From NCBI GenBank assembly GCA_903885605.1, contig CAISJD010000164.1, forward strand, positions 1 through 36,950: a stretch of DNA of 36,950 bases. Reading direction: 5' to 3'. The number at the start of each line of letters is the position of its first letter. Position 1 is the first letter of the stretch. The stretch is from an uncultured Chthonomonas sp. (GTDB taxonomy: Bacteria; Armatimonadota; Chthonomonadetes; Chthonomonadales; CAJBBX01). This document shows positions 24,579 to 31,700 of this stretch, in pieces. The position numbers were made by a program, and so were the translations under genes. The notes under the pieces were generated by a model. That model saw only the letters and a list, made by a program, of their open reading frames with translations, did no database searches and was not told where the DNA came from.

Positions 24579-25040
24579 CTACAACGAGTGGAGCGACCGG
24601 ACGCGCTCCAGTAGCCCGCGGCATCCTGCGTCGACCAGGCGGTAGCAGTGCTCAAAGTCACCGGTGTAGTACGGGTCTGGCACATCCTCCCCGGCCATGC
24701 CCGGCACATGGTCGAGCAGCATGGAGACCCGCCCTGGGTCCGCTCCCAGCCGGAGGAGGTCGGCCTTGTTCGCCGCGTCCATGGCCACAAAGTAGTCCTG
24801 GGTGGCGAGGTCGTCCGGCGTCACCGCCCGGGCGATGTGGGAGCAGGCCACTCCCCGCCGCTTGAGCGCCTTGCGCGTGCCCGGATGGGGCTCCTCGCCG
24901 GCGTGCCATGATCCCGTGCCCGCAGAGTCCAGCGCGAACGCGTGGCCGAGGCCGCACTCGGCCACGCGGTGCGCGAAGAGGGCCTCGGCCATCGGAGAAC
25001 GGCAGATGTTACCCAGGCAGACGAATAGCACTCGCACCAC
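24579..25040 (-). CDS. Low-molecular-weight protein tyrosine phosphatase
   Basis: 153 residues with a GTG start at 25040. The P-loop CLGNICRS (Cys8 nucleophile, Arg14) is at the N-terminus and DPYYTGDFE carries the general-acid Asp near the C-terminus, so the enzyme looks active. A GTG start is chosen because GGGAGG stands 9 bases upstream and the family begins with V-L-F-V-C; an upstream ATG (25148) would reach over the divergent promoter at 25112. In other bacteria such phosphatases (Wzb type) control tyrosine kinases of capsule/exopolysaccharide export, or act in stress response. No Wzc-type kinase is in this window. Confidence 0.92.
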   Translation of the reverse strand: MVRVLFVCLGNICRSPMAEALFAHRVAECGLGHAFALDSAGTGSWHAGEEPHPGTRKALKRRGVACSHIARAVTPDDLATQDYFVAMDAANKADLLRLGADPGRVSMLLDHVPGMAGEDVPDPYYTGDFEHCYRLVDAGCRGLLERVRSLHSL

Positions 25041-25111
25041 TGAACTCACCCTCCCAGGGCCTGATGACCGGCGCAGTAGAGTACCTTGCGGCTCAGTCGG
25101 CGGCGCCTCGC

Positions 25112-25141
25112 TTGACATCTGAAGGGACACGGCGTTACAAT
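25112..25141 (+). promoter_or_regulatory. Promoter of the ParA operon
   Basis: Perfect TTGACA (25112-25117), an 18-bp spacer and TACAAT (25136-25141, five of six). The start is predicted near 25148, about 29 nt before the first gene. Confidence 0.7.
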
Positions 25142-25176
25142 CACGCACCAGCCATGCCGCCCACTAGCGGAGCTAG

Positions 25177-25968
25177 GTGCGCCCGGATCACCCTATGACC
25201 CTCCAATCGTTCGACTTTGATACTGAGTTTGCGTTACTCGACGTCGGCGCCACGGGTGAGTTCATCACCAGGGGCGGCCTGCGTCCCGGCGTGCTGGCCT
25301 ACCGGGCCGACGGCGCCGTGCAGGCCCTCACCCTCGACGTGGAGCCGGGCGCCAGCCCTGCCCCGGCCGTAGACGGCGCCAGGCGCTTCCTGCGCGATGG
25401 GGACCATGCCGCCTATGCCTTCGTCGGCGAGTTGACCCGAGTCAAAGAGGCCTACCACGTGGCCGCCGAGGTGGATCAACGGTCGCGCGGCTCCAACTTC
25501 CTGGGGGTGGCGCTCTGTAGCCGCGGCCGCTGGCGCACGCTCCTGTACGCCATCCGCCTCGCAGGCGACCGAATGTCGCTCGCCTCGCCGCTGGAGGGTT
25601 CGACCCCGCCCGAGTGGTGTCCGATCGGCGATATCTGGGCCAATCCGTTCGTCGCCGACGATCTGGTCCGGTTCGCCCCGCCCAACCGGGCCGTGCCGCC
25701 CGGTACGCCGCTCTGGCAGACTATCGTGGACCTGACGAAGCTGCGGATCGTGGCGGACCCGGCCAACGCGCAGGATTACCAGGTCTTCCTGGATGACCTT
25801 CGGACCGGCGTATTCCTCGTCGCGGGCCGCTCGCCGGACGATCTGAACCGGGTGATCCTCAAGCCTCGCACGGTGTTCAACCCCATCGGCTCCCTGGAAG
25901 CGCCCGCCGCCAAGCTTCTGCTGGTGAGCGCGTCGGTACAATCGGGACCTGAGGGGCGCATCGCATGA
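25177..25968 (+). CDS. Protein of unknown function, first gene of ParA operon
   Basis: 263 residues from a GTG at 25177 (GGAG four bases upstream), or 257 from ATG 25195, which has no ribosome site. No signal peptide or membrane segment. Two parts can be seen: residues about 1-150 (LDVGATGEFITRGG, AYAFVGELTRVKEAYHVAAE) and a second alpha/beta part from about 175 (WQTIVDLTKLRIVADPANAQ, then RTGVFLVAGRSPDDLNRVIL). I recognise no family. It is coupled to parA by an ATGA overlap, so it should be made in step with ParA and may be its cargo adaptor or regulator. That is context only. Confidence 0.75.
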   Translation: MRPDHPMTLQSFDFDTEFALLDVGATGEFITRGGLRPGVLAYRADGAVQALTLDVEPGASPAPAVDGARRFLRDGDHAAYAFVGELTRVKEAYHVAAEVDQRSRGSNFLGVALCSRGRWRTLLYAIRLAGDRMSLASPLEGSTPPEWCPIGDIWANPFVADDLVRFAPPNRAVPPGTPLWQTIVDLTKLRIVADPANAQDYQVFLDDLRTGVFLVAGRSPDDLNRVILKPRTVFNPIGSLEAPAAKLLLVSASVQSGPEGRIA

Positions 25969-26738
25969 AGATCGTAGCCATCGTCAACCAGAAGGGCGGG
26001 GTCGCCAAGACCACGACCACTGCCAACCTCGGCGCCTGCCTTGCAGAGCGCGGCCGGCGAACGTTGCTGATCGACCTCGATCCCCAGGCCAACCTGACCC
26101 TGGGCCTGGGTGTGGAGTGGTACAACCTCAACGCCGCGCTGCAGCATGTGCTCTACGACCATGAGCAGACCCCGTTGGCCTCGATCCTGCACCAGGTGGC
26201 CGACCTGCCGCTGATGCTTGCGCCGGGCCACCTCGACCTGGCCCACTGCGAGTCGGTCCTGCTGCCCGCCGCTGATAAGGCCTATCGCCTCCGCAATGCA
26301 TTGGAGGAACTGCAGAAGGTGGACGAGTACGACTGGGTCCTCATAGACTGCCCGCCCTCGCTGGGCACGTTGACCCAGAACGCCATCGTCGCCTGTAGCC
26401 ACCTGCTGATACCCACCGAGCCGAAGTACTATGCGTTTGCCGGCATGGACACGCTGAACAAGATGATCCTCGATCTGACGAAGAGCCTTCGGTTCCGCGT
26501 CGAGCTCCTGGGTGTGCTCCTCACCATGGTGGAGCGCGGCACCAAGCTGCACCAGACCATCGCGACGGAGATCCGGGAGCGGTTCGGCGACAAGGTCTTC
26601 CAGACGGTGGTGTACAAGAACGTGCGCGTCTCCGAGTCCGAGATCGAGGGTGTGCCCATCGCGCTGTTCGACCGCCGGGCCTCGGGCGCACAGAACTACG
26701 AGTCGCTGGCCGAGGAGGTCCTCAGCCGTGCGAGTTGA
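25965..26738 (+). CDS. ParA/Soj-family ATPase
   Basis: 257 residues. The deviant Walker A KGGVAKTT (10-17) has both lysines; DLDPQAN (37-43) is the Walker A' motif; VLIDCPPSLG is Walker B. These ATPases bind DNA non-specifically as ATP dimers and form gradients that move plasmids, chromosomes, chemoreceptor arrays or carboxysomes. Length and lack of an N-terminal DNA-binding domain fit the Soj/MipZ-like chromosomal class. No ParB (no HTH/Spo0J-like gene) and no parS-like site were seen nearby; instead unknown genes flank it on both sides with 4- and 11-bp overlaps. It therefore looks like an orphan ParA dedicated to a non-chromosomal cargo. Confidence 0.93.
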   Translation: MKIVAIVNQKGGVAKTTTTANLGACLAERGRRTLLIDLDPQANLTLGLGVEWYNLNAALQHVLYDHEQTPLASILHQVADLPLMLAPGHLDLAHCESVLLPAADKAYRLRNALEELQKVDEYDWVLIDCPPSLGTLTQNAIVACSHLLIPTEPKYYAFAGMDTLNKMILDLTKSLRFRVELLGVLLTMVERGTKLHQTIATEIRERFGDKVFQTVVYKNVRVSESEIEGVPIALFDRRASGAQNYESLAEEVLSRAS

Positions 26739-27276
26739 CAAGAGCGCCAACCTGCGGGATCGGCTTCGGAAGGGCGCCGACGCCTTTTCGTTCGATGCCC
26801 TGCTGCAAGGCGTCTCGACCCTGGAAGGCGGTACCAAGCCGGTTGAGCCGGAAACCCTCCCCACGAACCAGTCGGCCGCCTCGCCGAAGCCGCCGCCGTG
26901 GGCCGTACTCCCCGCCACTTCTCCGGCGCCGACCAGCGGCGAGCAGTGGAGGGCCGCCATCGAGGGGCTTGCCCAGGGGCTGATGGAGAGCGCCGCGCAG
27001 TTTGGTGCCGCCGCGGAGGAGGGCGACATTGCCGGGCAGGGGCAGGCACTTGCTGACGCCAACCGAGTGCTGGAGTTGCTTGGATCGGTTGACCCTGTCG
27101 GGGCTGTGGCACGTTCGGTGGGGGCGCCCAGTGCGCCTCCAGATGGGCGACGCTGGCCTGAGCCTGCGTGGAGCATCAGCGCCCTGGCAGCTTCGCCGCT
27201 ATCGGCCCTCACCGGCCCTGGCGCCACTGTCGCGCATCTCGACGCGATCCTGGAGGCTGCGCGCGCGGCACGCTAG
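26728..27276 (+). CDS. Small ParA-partner candidate, unknown family
   Basis: 182 residues from GTG 26728, with a GAGGAGG ribosome site inside parA (8 bases upstream) and an 11-bp overlap. Layout: a basic N-terminus (RVDKSANLRDRLRKG, about residues 2-16), a Pro/Ser/Thr-rich middle (about 40-75), then predicted helices (EQWRAAIEGLAQGLMESAAQ) and a Gly/Ala/Pro-rich C-terminus ending in a helix (LDAILEAARAAR). ParA partners in other systems (ParB, TlpT, McdB-like) often activate ParA through a basic disordered N-terminal peptide, so the shape fits a partner. No homologous family was recognised. The tRNA-Ser gene begins 2 bases past the stop on the other strand. Confidence 0.75.
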   Translation: MRVDKSANLRDRLRKGADAFSFDALLQGVSTLEGGTKPVEPETLPTNQSAASPKPPPWAVLPATSPAPTSGEQWRAAIEGLAQGLMESAAQFGAAAEEGDIAGQGQALADANRVLELLGSVDPVGAVARSVGAPSAPPDGRRWPEPAWSISALAASPLSALTGPGATVAHLDAILEAARAAR

Positions 27277-27278
27277 AG

Positions 27279-27365
27279 TGGCGGAGAGGGCGGGATTCGA
27301 ACCCGCGAGGCTCATCGCCTACCCGTTTTCAAGACGGGGTCCTTAAACCACTCGGACACCTCTCC
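27279..27365 (-). tRNA. tRNA-Ser (UGA), CCA encoded
   Basis: Acceptor stem GGAGAGG/CCTCTCC, discriminator G at 27282, CCA encoded at 27279-27281. The anticodon stem CCCGT/ACGGG encloses CTTGAAA, anticodon TGA (reads UCA/UCG family). The variable arm AGGC-GATGA-GCCT and T-arm GCGGG-TTCGAAT-CCCGC are intact. It is the second serine tRNA within 3 kb. Confidence 0.97.
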
Positions 27366-27376
27366 GCAGGCCGCAG

Positions 27377-27406
27377 AGTATAGCCGGGCGCCGCCGGTTA
27401 CGTCAA
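27377..27406 (-). promoter_or_regulatory. Promoter for tRNA-Ser (UGA)
   Basis: Minus strand TTGACG (27406-27401), an 18-bp spacer and TATACT (27382-27377). The start is predicted near 27370, just ahead of the tRNA at 27365. The -10 hexamer equals that of the cold-shock promoter. Confidence 0.7.
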
Positions 27407-27421
27407 TGCAGGCGTGGGCGG

Positions 27422-27427
27422 TATACT
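27422..27427 (+). promoter_or_regulatory. -10 element for the HAD/VanX-like gene group
   Basis: TATACT at 27422-27427 is followed by a predicted start near 27434, 20 nt before the HAD ATG. The -35 at 18 bp spacing (TTACGT) is poor. It lies back to back with the tRNA-Ser(UGA) promoter. Confidence 0.4.
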
Positions 27428-27453
27428 TCGCACCGTAGCTCGGCCCACCAACC

Positions 27454-28281
27454 ATGGCAACCGCATCCTTCCCATACCGCCTCGCCGCCTTTGACCTCGA
27501 CGGCACGTTGCTGGCTCCCGACCACACGATCACGGAGCGCACCGCCCGCGCCGTAACGCAACTGGTGGCGCTGGGCGTCCAGTGTGTCCTGGCGTCGGGT
27601 CGGACGCACGAGTCTACTGCCCGGTATGCAGCGGCATTGGACCTCCACACACCGATCATCTCCTACAACGGCGCCATGGTTCGCTTCCCGTCGGCGCCGG
27701 CGCCGCTCCGGCACACGCCGCTTCCAGCCGAGGCGGCGGAACCCGTGATCCGGTTCTGTGAGGATCAGGGCCTCCATCTGAATGTCTATCTTGACGATGT
27801 GATGTACGTCAGGACCGTAGGCCGCTGGGCCCGCTTCTACCAGCGGCAGACCGGCTCGGTCCCAGTACCGACGGGCGCCCTGACGCGATTGGCCGGCCGC
27901 AGTCCCACCAAGCTGCTCATCATCGATGAGCCCGACAAGATCCTGGAGCTTGAAGGCCGCTTCCGGCAGGAGTTGGGCGAGACGGCGTACGTCACCCGAA
28001 CCAACCCCGAGTACCTCGAGTTCATGCATCCGTCGGTCAGCAAGGCCGCCGCGCTTCTGGACCTGGCCCACCGGGCCGGGCACGGTGCCGCGGAGTGCCT
28101 CGCCTTTGGCGACGGCGACAACGATGCTCCGATGCTGGCCGCCGCCGGCCTCGGCGTCGCCATGCCGAGGGCGTCGGCGGCTGCGGTCGCCGCGGCCCGC
28201 AGGCACCAGCAGGAGGGCGGCGACGAGGCACTGGCGCTGGCCATCGAGCGCATCATCGCGGAAGGAGCAGACCCCTCGTGA
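27454..28281 (+). CDS. Cof-type HAD-IIB phosphatase
   Basis: 275 residues. Motif I AAFDLDGTLL (nucleophile and acid/base Asp), motif II ASGRT, a C2-type cap at about 85-190, motif III SKAAALLDL (Lys) and motif IV AFGDGDNDAPML. This is the Cof/YbiV group, which dephosphorylates sugar phosphates, pyridoxal phosphate or FMN-like substrates in the cytoplasm. All four motifs are intact. No canonical ribosome site precedes the ATG. The stop overlaps the next start by 4 bp (GTGA). Physiological substrate unknown. Confidence 0.93.
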   Translation: MATASFPYRLAAFDLDGTLLAPDHTITERTARAVTQLVALGVQCVLASGRTHESTARYAAALDLHTPIISYNGAMVRFPSAPAPLRHTPLPAEAAEPVIRFCEDQGLHLNVYLDDVMYVRTVGRWARFYQRQTGSVPVPTGALTRLAGRSPTKLLIIDEPDKILELEGRFRQELGETAYVTRTNPEYLEFMHPSVSKAAALLDLAHRAGHGAAECLAFGDGDNDAPMLAAAGLGVAMPRASAAAVAAARRHQQEGGDEALALAIERIIAEGADPS

Positions 28282-28643
28282 GCAATGAGCAACCCCGCAA
28301 CGGCAAGCCGACGGAAGGCCGCTTCCGCCTCTCTCGGCTTGTTCGTACAGAAAGCTCTGAGATTTACCTGATCTGGGATGGCGAGCGACGAGCCGGGCAG
28401 GTCGATGTCCACTTCGCACGAGACACGATCCATGCCACGGTCATCTTCGAGACCGATGTCAACGTCACCGACGAGGAGGAGATCATGGGCCAGATCGACG
28501 ACGATATCGCTTCGTCGTACCTGCCCAGATTTGAGCGCGAGGACTTTGTCGCGCACGTCTTCCGGGGCGAGGAGGTGAGCCGCTACACCGACTGCTCCGG
28601 CGCGGTGGAGGACGAGGATGAGGACGACGATGCCGAAGGCTAG
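28278..28643 (+). CDS. Small acidic protein of unknown function
   Basis: 121 residues from GTG 28278; AAGGAG lies 10 bases upstream and the start overlaps the HAD stop. The middle (residues 17-105) looks like a folded alpha/beta domain (EIYLIWDGERRAGQVDVHFA, HATVIFETDVNVTDEEE), and the C-terminus is a run of Asp and Glu (residues about 109-119). No signal peptide or membrane segment and no recognised family. The acidic tail could bind metal, basic protein or nucleic-acid-binding partners. Co-transcribed with the HAD phosphatase. Confidence 0.75.
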   Translation: MSNEQPRNGKPTEGRFRLSRLVRTESSEIYLIWDGERRAGQVDVHFARDTIHATVIFETDVNVTDEEEIMGQIDDDIASSYLPRFEREDFVAHVFRGEEVSRYTDCSGAVEDEDEDDDAEG

Positions 28644-28676
28644 CCGCTTGAGCGCGCCGCCCATGTCCAGCCGAAC

Positions 28677-29333
28677 ATGAAGCAGGGAGCGCCGGAGCCG
28701 ATCGCCGCCCTCAACCGCGTCCGCATACTTGAGAACGGTGAGCCCCTCGTGGACATCCGGCTTGCGTGCCCCCATCTGCTGGTGTCGGAGAAGGCCTGCC
28801 CCTGGCTCCGTGTCACCGTGGCCGACATGGCTGAGGCGGCTTGCGTATCGCTGGAGCCCCTGGGTCTGCGGCTCCGCGCGGGCACGGCGCTCCGCACCGT
28901 GGCGGTCCAGAAGCGCCACTATGACGGATACTACCAGCGCATGGAGCAAGAGCATCCCGCGTGGCCCAGGTCAGCCCTGCGCAGGGCCGCAAACCGCTAC
29001 TTTGCGCCGTACGACCAGTCCGCTCCGCCCGGCCACTGCACGGGCGGGGCAATCGACGTGGAGCTGGTCGGGCCTGACGGCGCGGCCATGGACGTAAACA
29101 CGCCCTACGAGCGTTGGGACGGCGCCTACACGTGGGTCGAGGGCCTCACGCCGCAGGCCCACGCCAATCGGCAGACACTCGTTCAGGCGATGCTGGGTGC
29201 GGGCTTCTCGAACTGCCGCGACGAGTACTGGCACTACTCCTTCGGCGACTCGGCCTGGGCGGTCCGTACCGGCGCCTCGGAATGCCCCTATGGCCTGGCC
29301 TTGCCGCCCGAAGGGCAGTGCCCGGAACCCTAG
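28677..29333 (+). CDS. M15-family D-Ala-D-Ala dipeptidase (VanX-like)
   Basis: 218 residues. Zinc ligands and catalytic residues fit VanX/DdpX: PGHCTGGAIDVEL (His120, Asp127) and DEYWHYSFGD (catalytic Glu183, His186). The usual SxHxxG reads PGHCTG. These enzymes split free D-Ala-D-Ala and can serve peptidoglycan turnover or glycopeptide resistance. No VanA/VanH-type ligase or reductase is nearby, so turnover or nutrient use is more likely than resistance. No signal peptide is seen, so it should be cytoplasmic like VanX. The stop shares CTAG with the convergent YkgJ-like gene. The ATG has no obvious ribosome site. Confidence 0.9.
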   Translation: MKQGAPEPIAALNRVRILENGEPLVDIRLACPHLLVSEKACPWLRVTVADMAEAACVSLEPLGLRLRAGTALRTVAVQKRHYDGYYQRMEQEHPAWPRSALRRAANRYFAPYDQSAPPGHCTGGAIDVELVGPDGAAMDVNTPYERWDGAYTWVEGLTPQAHANRQTLVQAMLGAGFSNCRDEYWHYSFGDSAWAVRTGASECPYGLALPPEGQCPEP

Positions 29334-29770
29334 ATCGGCTGCTGCTCGCCCCTCTGCTGTCGCCGTACACGAGCCAGAACGGCCTCGTGCGCCTCACCCA
29401 TTTGCCGCACGAGGCGCCGGACGCGGGCTCCCCGGACGCGGTCGAGCCTGCGCAGCATGGGGCGGCACACGTAGGCCGTGCAGCCGAACGGGCGGAGGTC
29501 GGAAGGCATCGTGCAGCCCCCGGCGCCCAGGTGGCGGCAGGGGGCCCCCACGCGGGTCGGGTTACCCTCGCCATCTAGCCCGTCCGGTAGCGGCTCGGTG
29601 GCCTGCGAACTCCAGCCCACAGCCTCGGCCAGGAGCAAGTCAACGGGACCCACGCGCGAAGGCTCCCGACAGCAGGGCTCCTCACACTCCGGGCAGAGCT
29701 CCGCTGTCAGGATGTCGAACTCGCGACGCAGGGCGCGCTGAAGCCGCCTGTAATCATCGAGCGCGTTCAG
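29330..29770 (-). CDS. YkgJ-family cysteine-cluster protein, probable CTG start
   Basis: 146 residues if started at CTG 29770. The YkgJ-type Zn/Fe-chelating pattern is complete only with this start: CPECEEPCCR (26-35) near the N-terminus, then CRHLGAGGCTM and LRPFGCTAYVC. A GTG at 29653 would drop the first four cysteines. No ATG, GTG or TTG exists in this frame between the last in-frame stop (about 29824-29826) and the Cys cluster, and AGGA stands 7 bases before the CTG, overlapping the clostripain-like gene stop. A sequencing frameshift is the other explanation. The family is of unknown function; it may bind a metal or Fe-S cluster. The stop shares CTAG with the VanX-like gene. Confidence 0.75.
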   Translation of the reverse strand: MNALDDYRRLQRALRREFDILTAELCPECEEPCCREPSRVGPVDLLLAEAVGWSSQATEPLPDGLDGEGNPTRVGAPCRHLGAGGCTMPSDLRPFGCTAYVCRPMLRRLDRVRGARVRRLVRQMGEAHEAVLARVRRQQRGEQQPI

Positions 29771-29780
29771 CGCTACGTCC

Positions 29781-31565
29781 TCACGGCGACGCCGGCTGCT
29801 CTTGCAGCCATGTGTCCCAGTCCGTCATGCGTGCCAGGGCCAGGCTGGAGTAGGTCGTCAGGTAGGCCGCCGGCCCCGGCAGGTAGATCGCCAGCCCATG
29901 GGCGTCGGAATGCAGTGAGCCATGCCCCTCCGCCAGCACCGCCTGGGACAGAGCGCTCTGGAGCGCTGCGGCCGAGGCCACCAGTTCGGGTGTGGTGGCG
30001 CCGGTACGGACGCGTTCGGCGTAGTCGTACAGATCCCGGTTGTCGGCGTAGGCGAAGCTCTCCGCGCCTATGCGGGCCGAGTAGACGGCCGCACGATCAA
30101 CGGCACGGCGGAAGAGCAATTGGTCGGCAAAGGCGTCCAGCGCCGTAGCCACGCTCGCCATCCGGGTGAGATCGACCATCGACTGGGTGCTGTTGCCGTA
30201 TGCCCCGTAAGCAGCCATCGTGCGCGTCACGATGGACTGGCCAAACTGCGTGGGCGTCATACTGGGCGATGCCGCCAGATCGGCCAGGAAGCTGTCGTAG
30301 ACATAGCCTTCGCCGGGCGGGCTCTCCTCGGAGCCCACCATGATGCTCGCCGAGTCGCGCAGTTCGTAGGCGACCTCCGCCATCTGCATCAGCGACGCAT
30401 CGAAGACGACCATATCGACCTTCGGCGACACATTCAGCGCTTGTGGCAGCTGCCACGTCTGGATCTCGTTGTGCGTCGAGTCGTCGATCGAGACCGACCT
30501 GGGTTCGATGGCCTTGCCCGGAGCCCTGGACGGCCGCCAGCCGGCGCCGTGGTTCCAGATCACGACCGCGTACCGGTCTGCCGGGTACCGTTGCTGGCCC
30601 CAGGCGATGAAGCCATTGAGCTCCTGCCAGGAGCCCATGTCGATGCCCGATCCGAGGTCCTCAAGCATGGGGCTACCCACGGTGACCGTATCCGAGTCGC
30701 GCGTAACATAGTAGCGGCGCGTTGACACCCATGCAGGTGATCCGCAACTGGCGCAAGACGCCTGCTTCCACTGCACCGCGATATTCAGGTCGGCCGAGGA
30801 GCCGACCTTCTCCATCTGGTTCACGTTGAGCGGACCGTAGGGCTGCAGGTTGTTGGCGGCGTTGATGTAGACGAGGAGGGTCCACTTGGCCCTGGTGGTC
30901 CGCACCAGTGGAACCTCCACTGCCGCTGCTGCACCGCCGAGCTTCGTGACGCTACAGGCCGGTGAACCGCCCACGGACCTGAGGGTACCGGCCATGGAGC
31001 CGTCGAGTGCCGACCACGCGCCGCCACTTCCGGCCGTGACGAGCCCACCCGACGTCACGCCGCCGGCCTGGACCCAGACCGTCCCCGAGCCGTCCGGGGC
31101 CAGCGACGCCAGCATCCTGCTCGATCCGGAGGCTGTCTGGTATGAGCCCGCCCAGGCGCCGTCACCGTTGGCCGGGGCGGCCCGCCTGGCAAGGTTCAGC
31201 TCCGTCCGAGCCTGCCCGAGCCTCATCGCGGTGAGGGCTACCGTGCCGGCTGTGGTATCCGCGCGGCCGGAGAACTGCACCAGCCCGTCAGCGGTCTGGG
31301 TGGCGAACTGGCCGGAGGTATCGAGGCTCGATTGGGCCGAGACAGGACCGGCGCCCAGGGAGGCGCCGACGGCTACGAGCGTCAGACGCCGATGGGCGTC
31401 TATGGTCAGCGTTGCGCTGAGTCCGGCATTCAGGCCTGCATAGGAGCCGGCAACGGCGTCGCCGCCTCCCCCTCCTCCTCCGCATCCGGCAACCACGAAC
31501 GCCCCAAGAAGACCGACCCATGCCGCCCGCGGTGAGCGAGCCGCGCACCAGTTCCGCAACCTCAC
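29781..31565 (-). CDS. Clostripain-like (peptidase C11) lipoprotein, catalytic Cys replaced by Ser
   Basis: 594 residues from GTG 31565 (GGGAGG 8 bases upstream); an ATG at 31637 is in frame but spoils the signal. Residues about 1-27 form a lipoprotein signal ending in VVAGC, followed by a Gly run. Residues about 30-220 are a beta-rich, repeated domain; the C11 protease domain starts near 225 (KWTLLVYINAANNLQPYG). The His motif IWNHGAGW (His339) is intact, but FDACLM, which carries the Cys nucleophile, reads FDASLM (Ser391, codon TCG at 30393-30395). The protein is therefore either a Ser-dependent variant or an inactive surface protein. It is followed 10 bp later by the YkgJ-like gene. Confidence 0.9.
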   Translation of the reverse strand: MRLRNWCAARSPRAAWVGLLGAFVVAGCGGGGGGGDAVAGSYAGLNAGLSATLTIDAHRRLTLVAVGASLGAGPVSAQSSLDTSGQFATQTADGLVQFSGRADTTAGTVALTAMRLGQARTELNLARRAAPANGDGAWAGSYQTASGSSRMLASLAPDGSGTVWVQAGGVTSGGLVTAGSGGAWSALDGSMAGTLRSVGGSPACSVTKLGGAAAAVEVPLVRTTRAKWTLLVYINAANNLQPYGPLNVNQMEKVGSSADLNIAVQWKQASCASCGSPAWVSTRRYYVTRDSDTVTVGSPMLEDLGSGIDMGSWQELNGFIAWGQQRYPADRYAVVIWNHGAGWRPSRAPGKAIEPRSVSIDDSTHNEIQTWQLPQALNVSPKVDMVVFDASLMQMAEVAYELRDSASIMVGSEESPPGEGYVYDSFLADLAASPSMTPTQFGQSIVTRTMAAYGAYGNSTQSMVDLTRMASVATALDAFADQLLFRRAVDRAAVYSARIGAESFAYADNRDLYDYAERVRTGATTPELVASAAALQSALSQAVLAEGHGSLHSDAHGLAIYLPGPAAYLTTYSSLALARMTDWDTWLQEQPASP

Positions 31566-31642
31566 CTTGTCAACCTCCCAGAGCCAGCCTACACCGCTTA
31601 CGTTCGTCCGTCTGCTCGCGGTTCCTGCCACAGACACCTGAA

Positions 31643-31668
31643 GCGCCCGGCGAGGATTCGCCGGGCGC
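31643..31668 (-). terminator. Strong GC hairpin after the HEAT-repeat gene
   Basis: An 11-bp perfect stem (31643-31653 with 31658-31668) closed by a 4-nt loop lies 33 bp past the HEAT gene stop (on the minus strand). Only TT follows the stem on the minus strand, so it may stabilise the mRNA 3' end rather than terminate fully. It isolates the HEAT gene from the clostripain-like gene. Confidence 0.5.
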
Positions 31669-31700
31669 GTCGAGGCATTGTCAACCGTAGAGCGCCGAAG

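Noticed and set aside
24579..25148. Extended tyrosine-phosphatase start at ATG 25148
   Set aside because: It would add 36 residues before the family's N-terminal strand and overlap the divergent promoter at 25112-25141; GTG 25040 has a ribosome site.
25776..27227. Long minus-strand open frame of about 480 codons opposite the ParA operon
   Set aside because: It runs antisense through parA and its neighbours, has no family resemblance, and is an artefact of GC-rich codon use; the plus-strand genes have motifs and ribosome sites.
24418..27365. Genomic island or integrated element bounded by the two tRNA-Ser genes
   Set aside because: The two tRNAs are different isoacceptors, no integrase or direct repeat of a tRNA 3' end was seen, and genes between look chromosomal.
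28677..29333. Glycopeptide-resistance (van) cluster
   Set aside because: Only a VanX-like dipeptidase is present; no D-Ala-D-Lac ligase, VanH-type dehydrogenase or VanRS genes adjoin it.
29330..29653. Short form of the YkgJ-like gene starting at GTG 29653
   Set aside because: It would cut off CPECEEPCC, the family's first metal-binding cluster, which continues in frame upstream.
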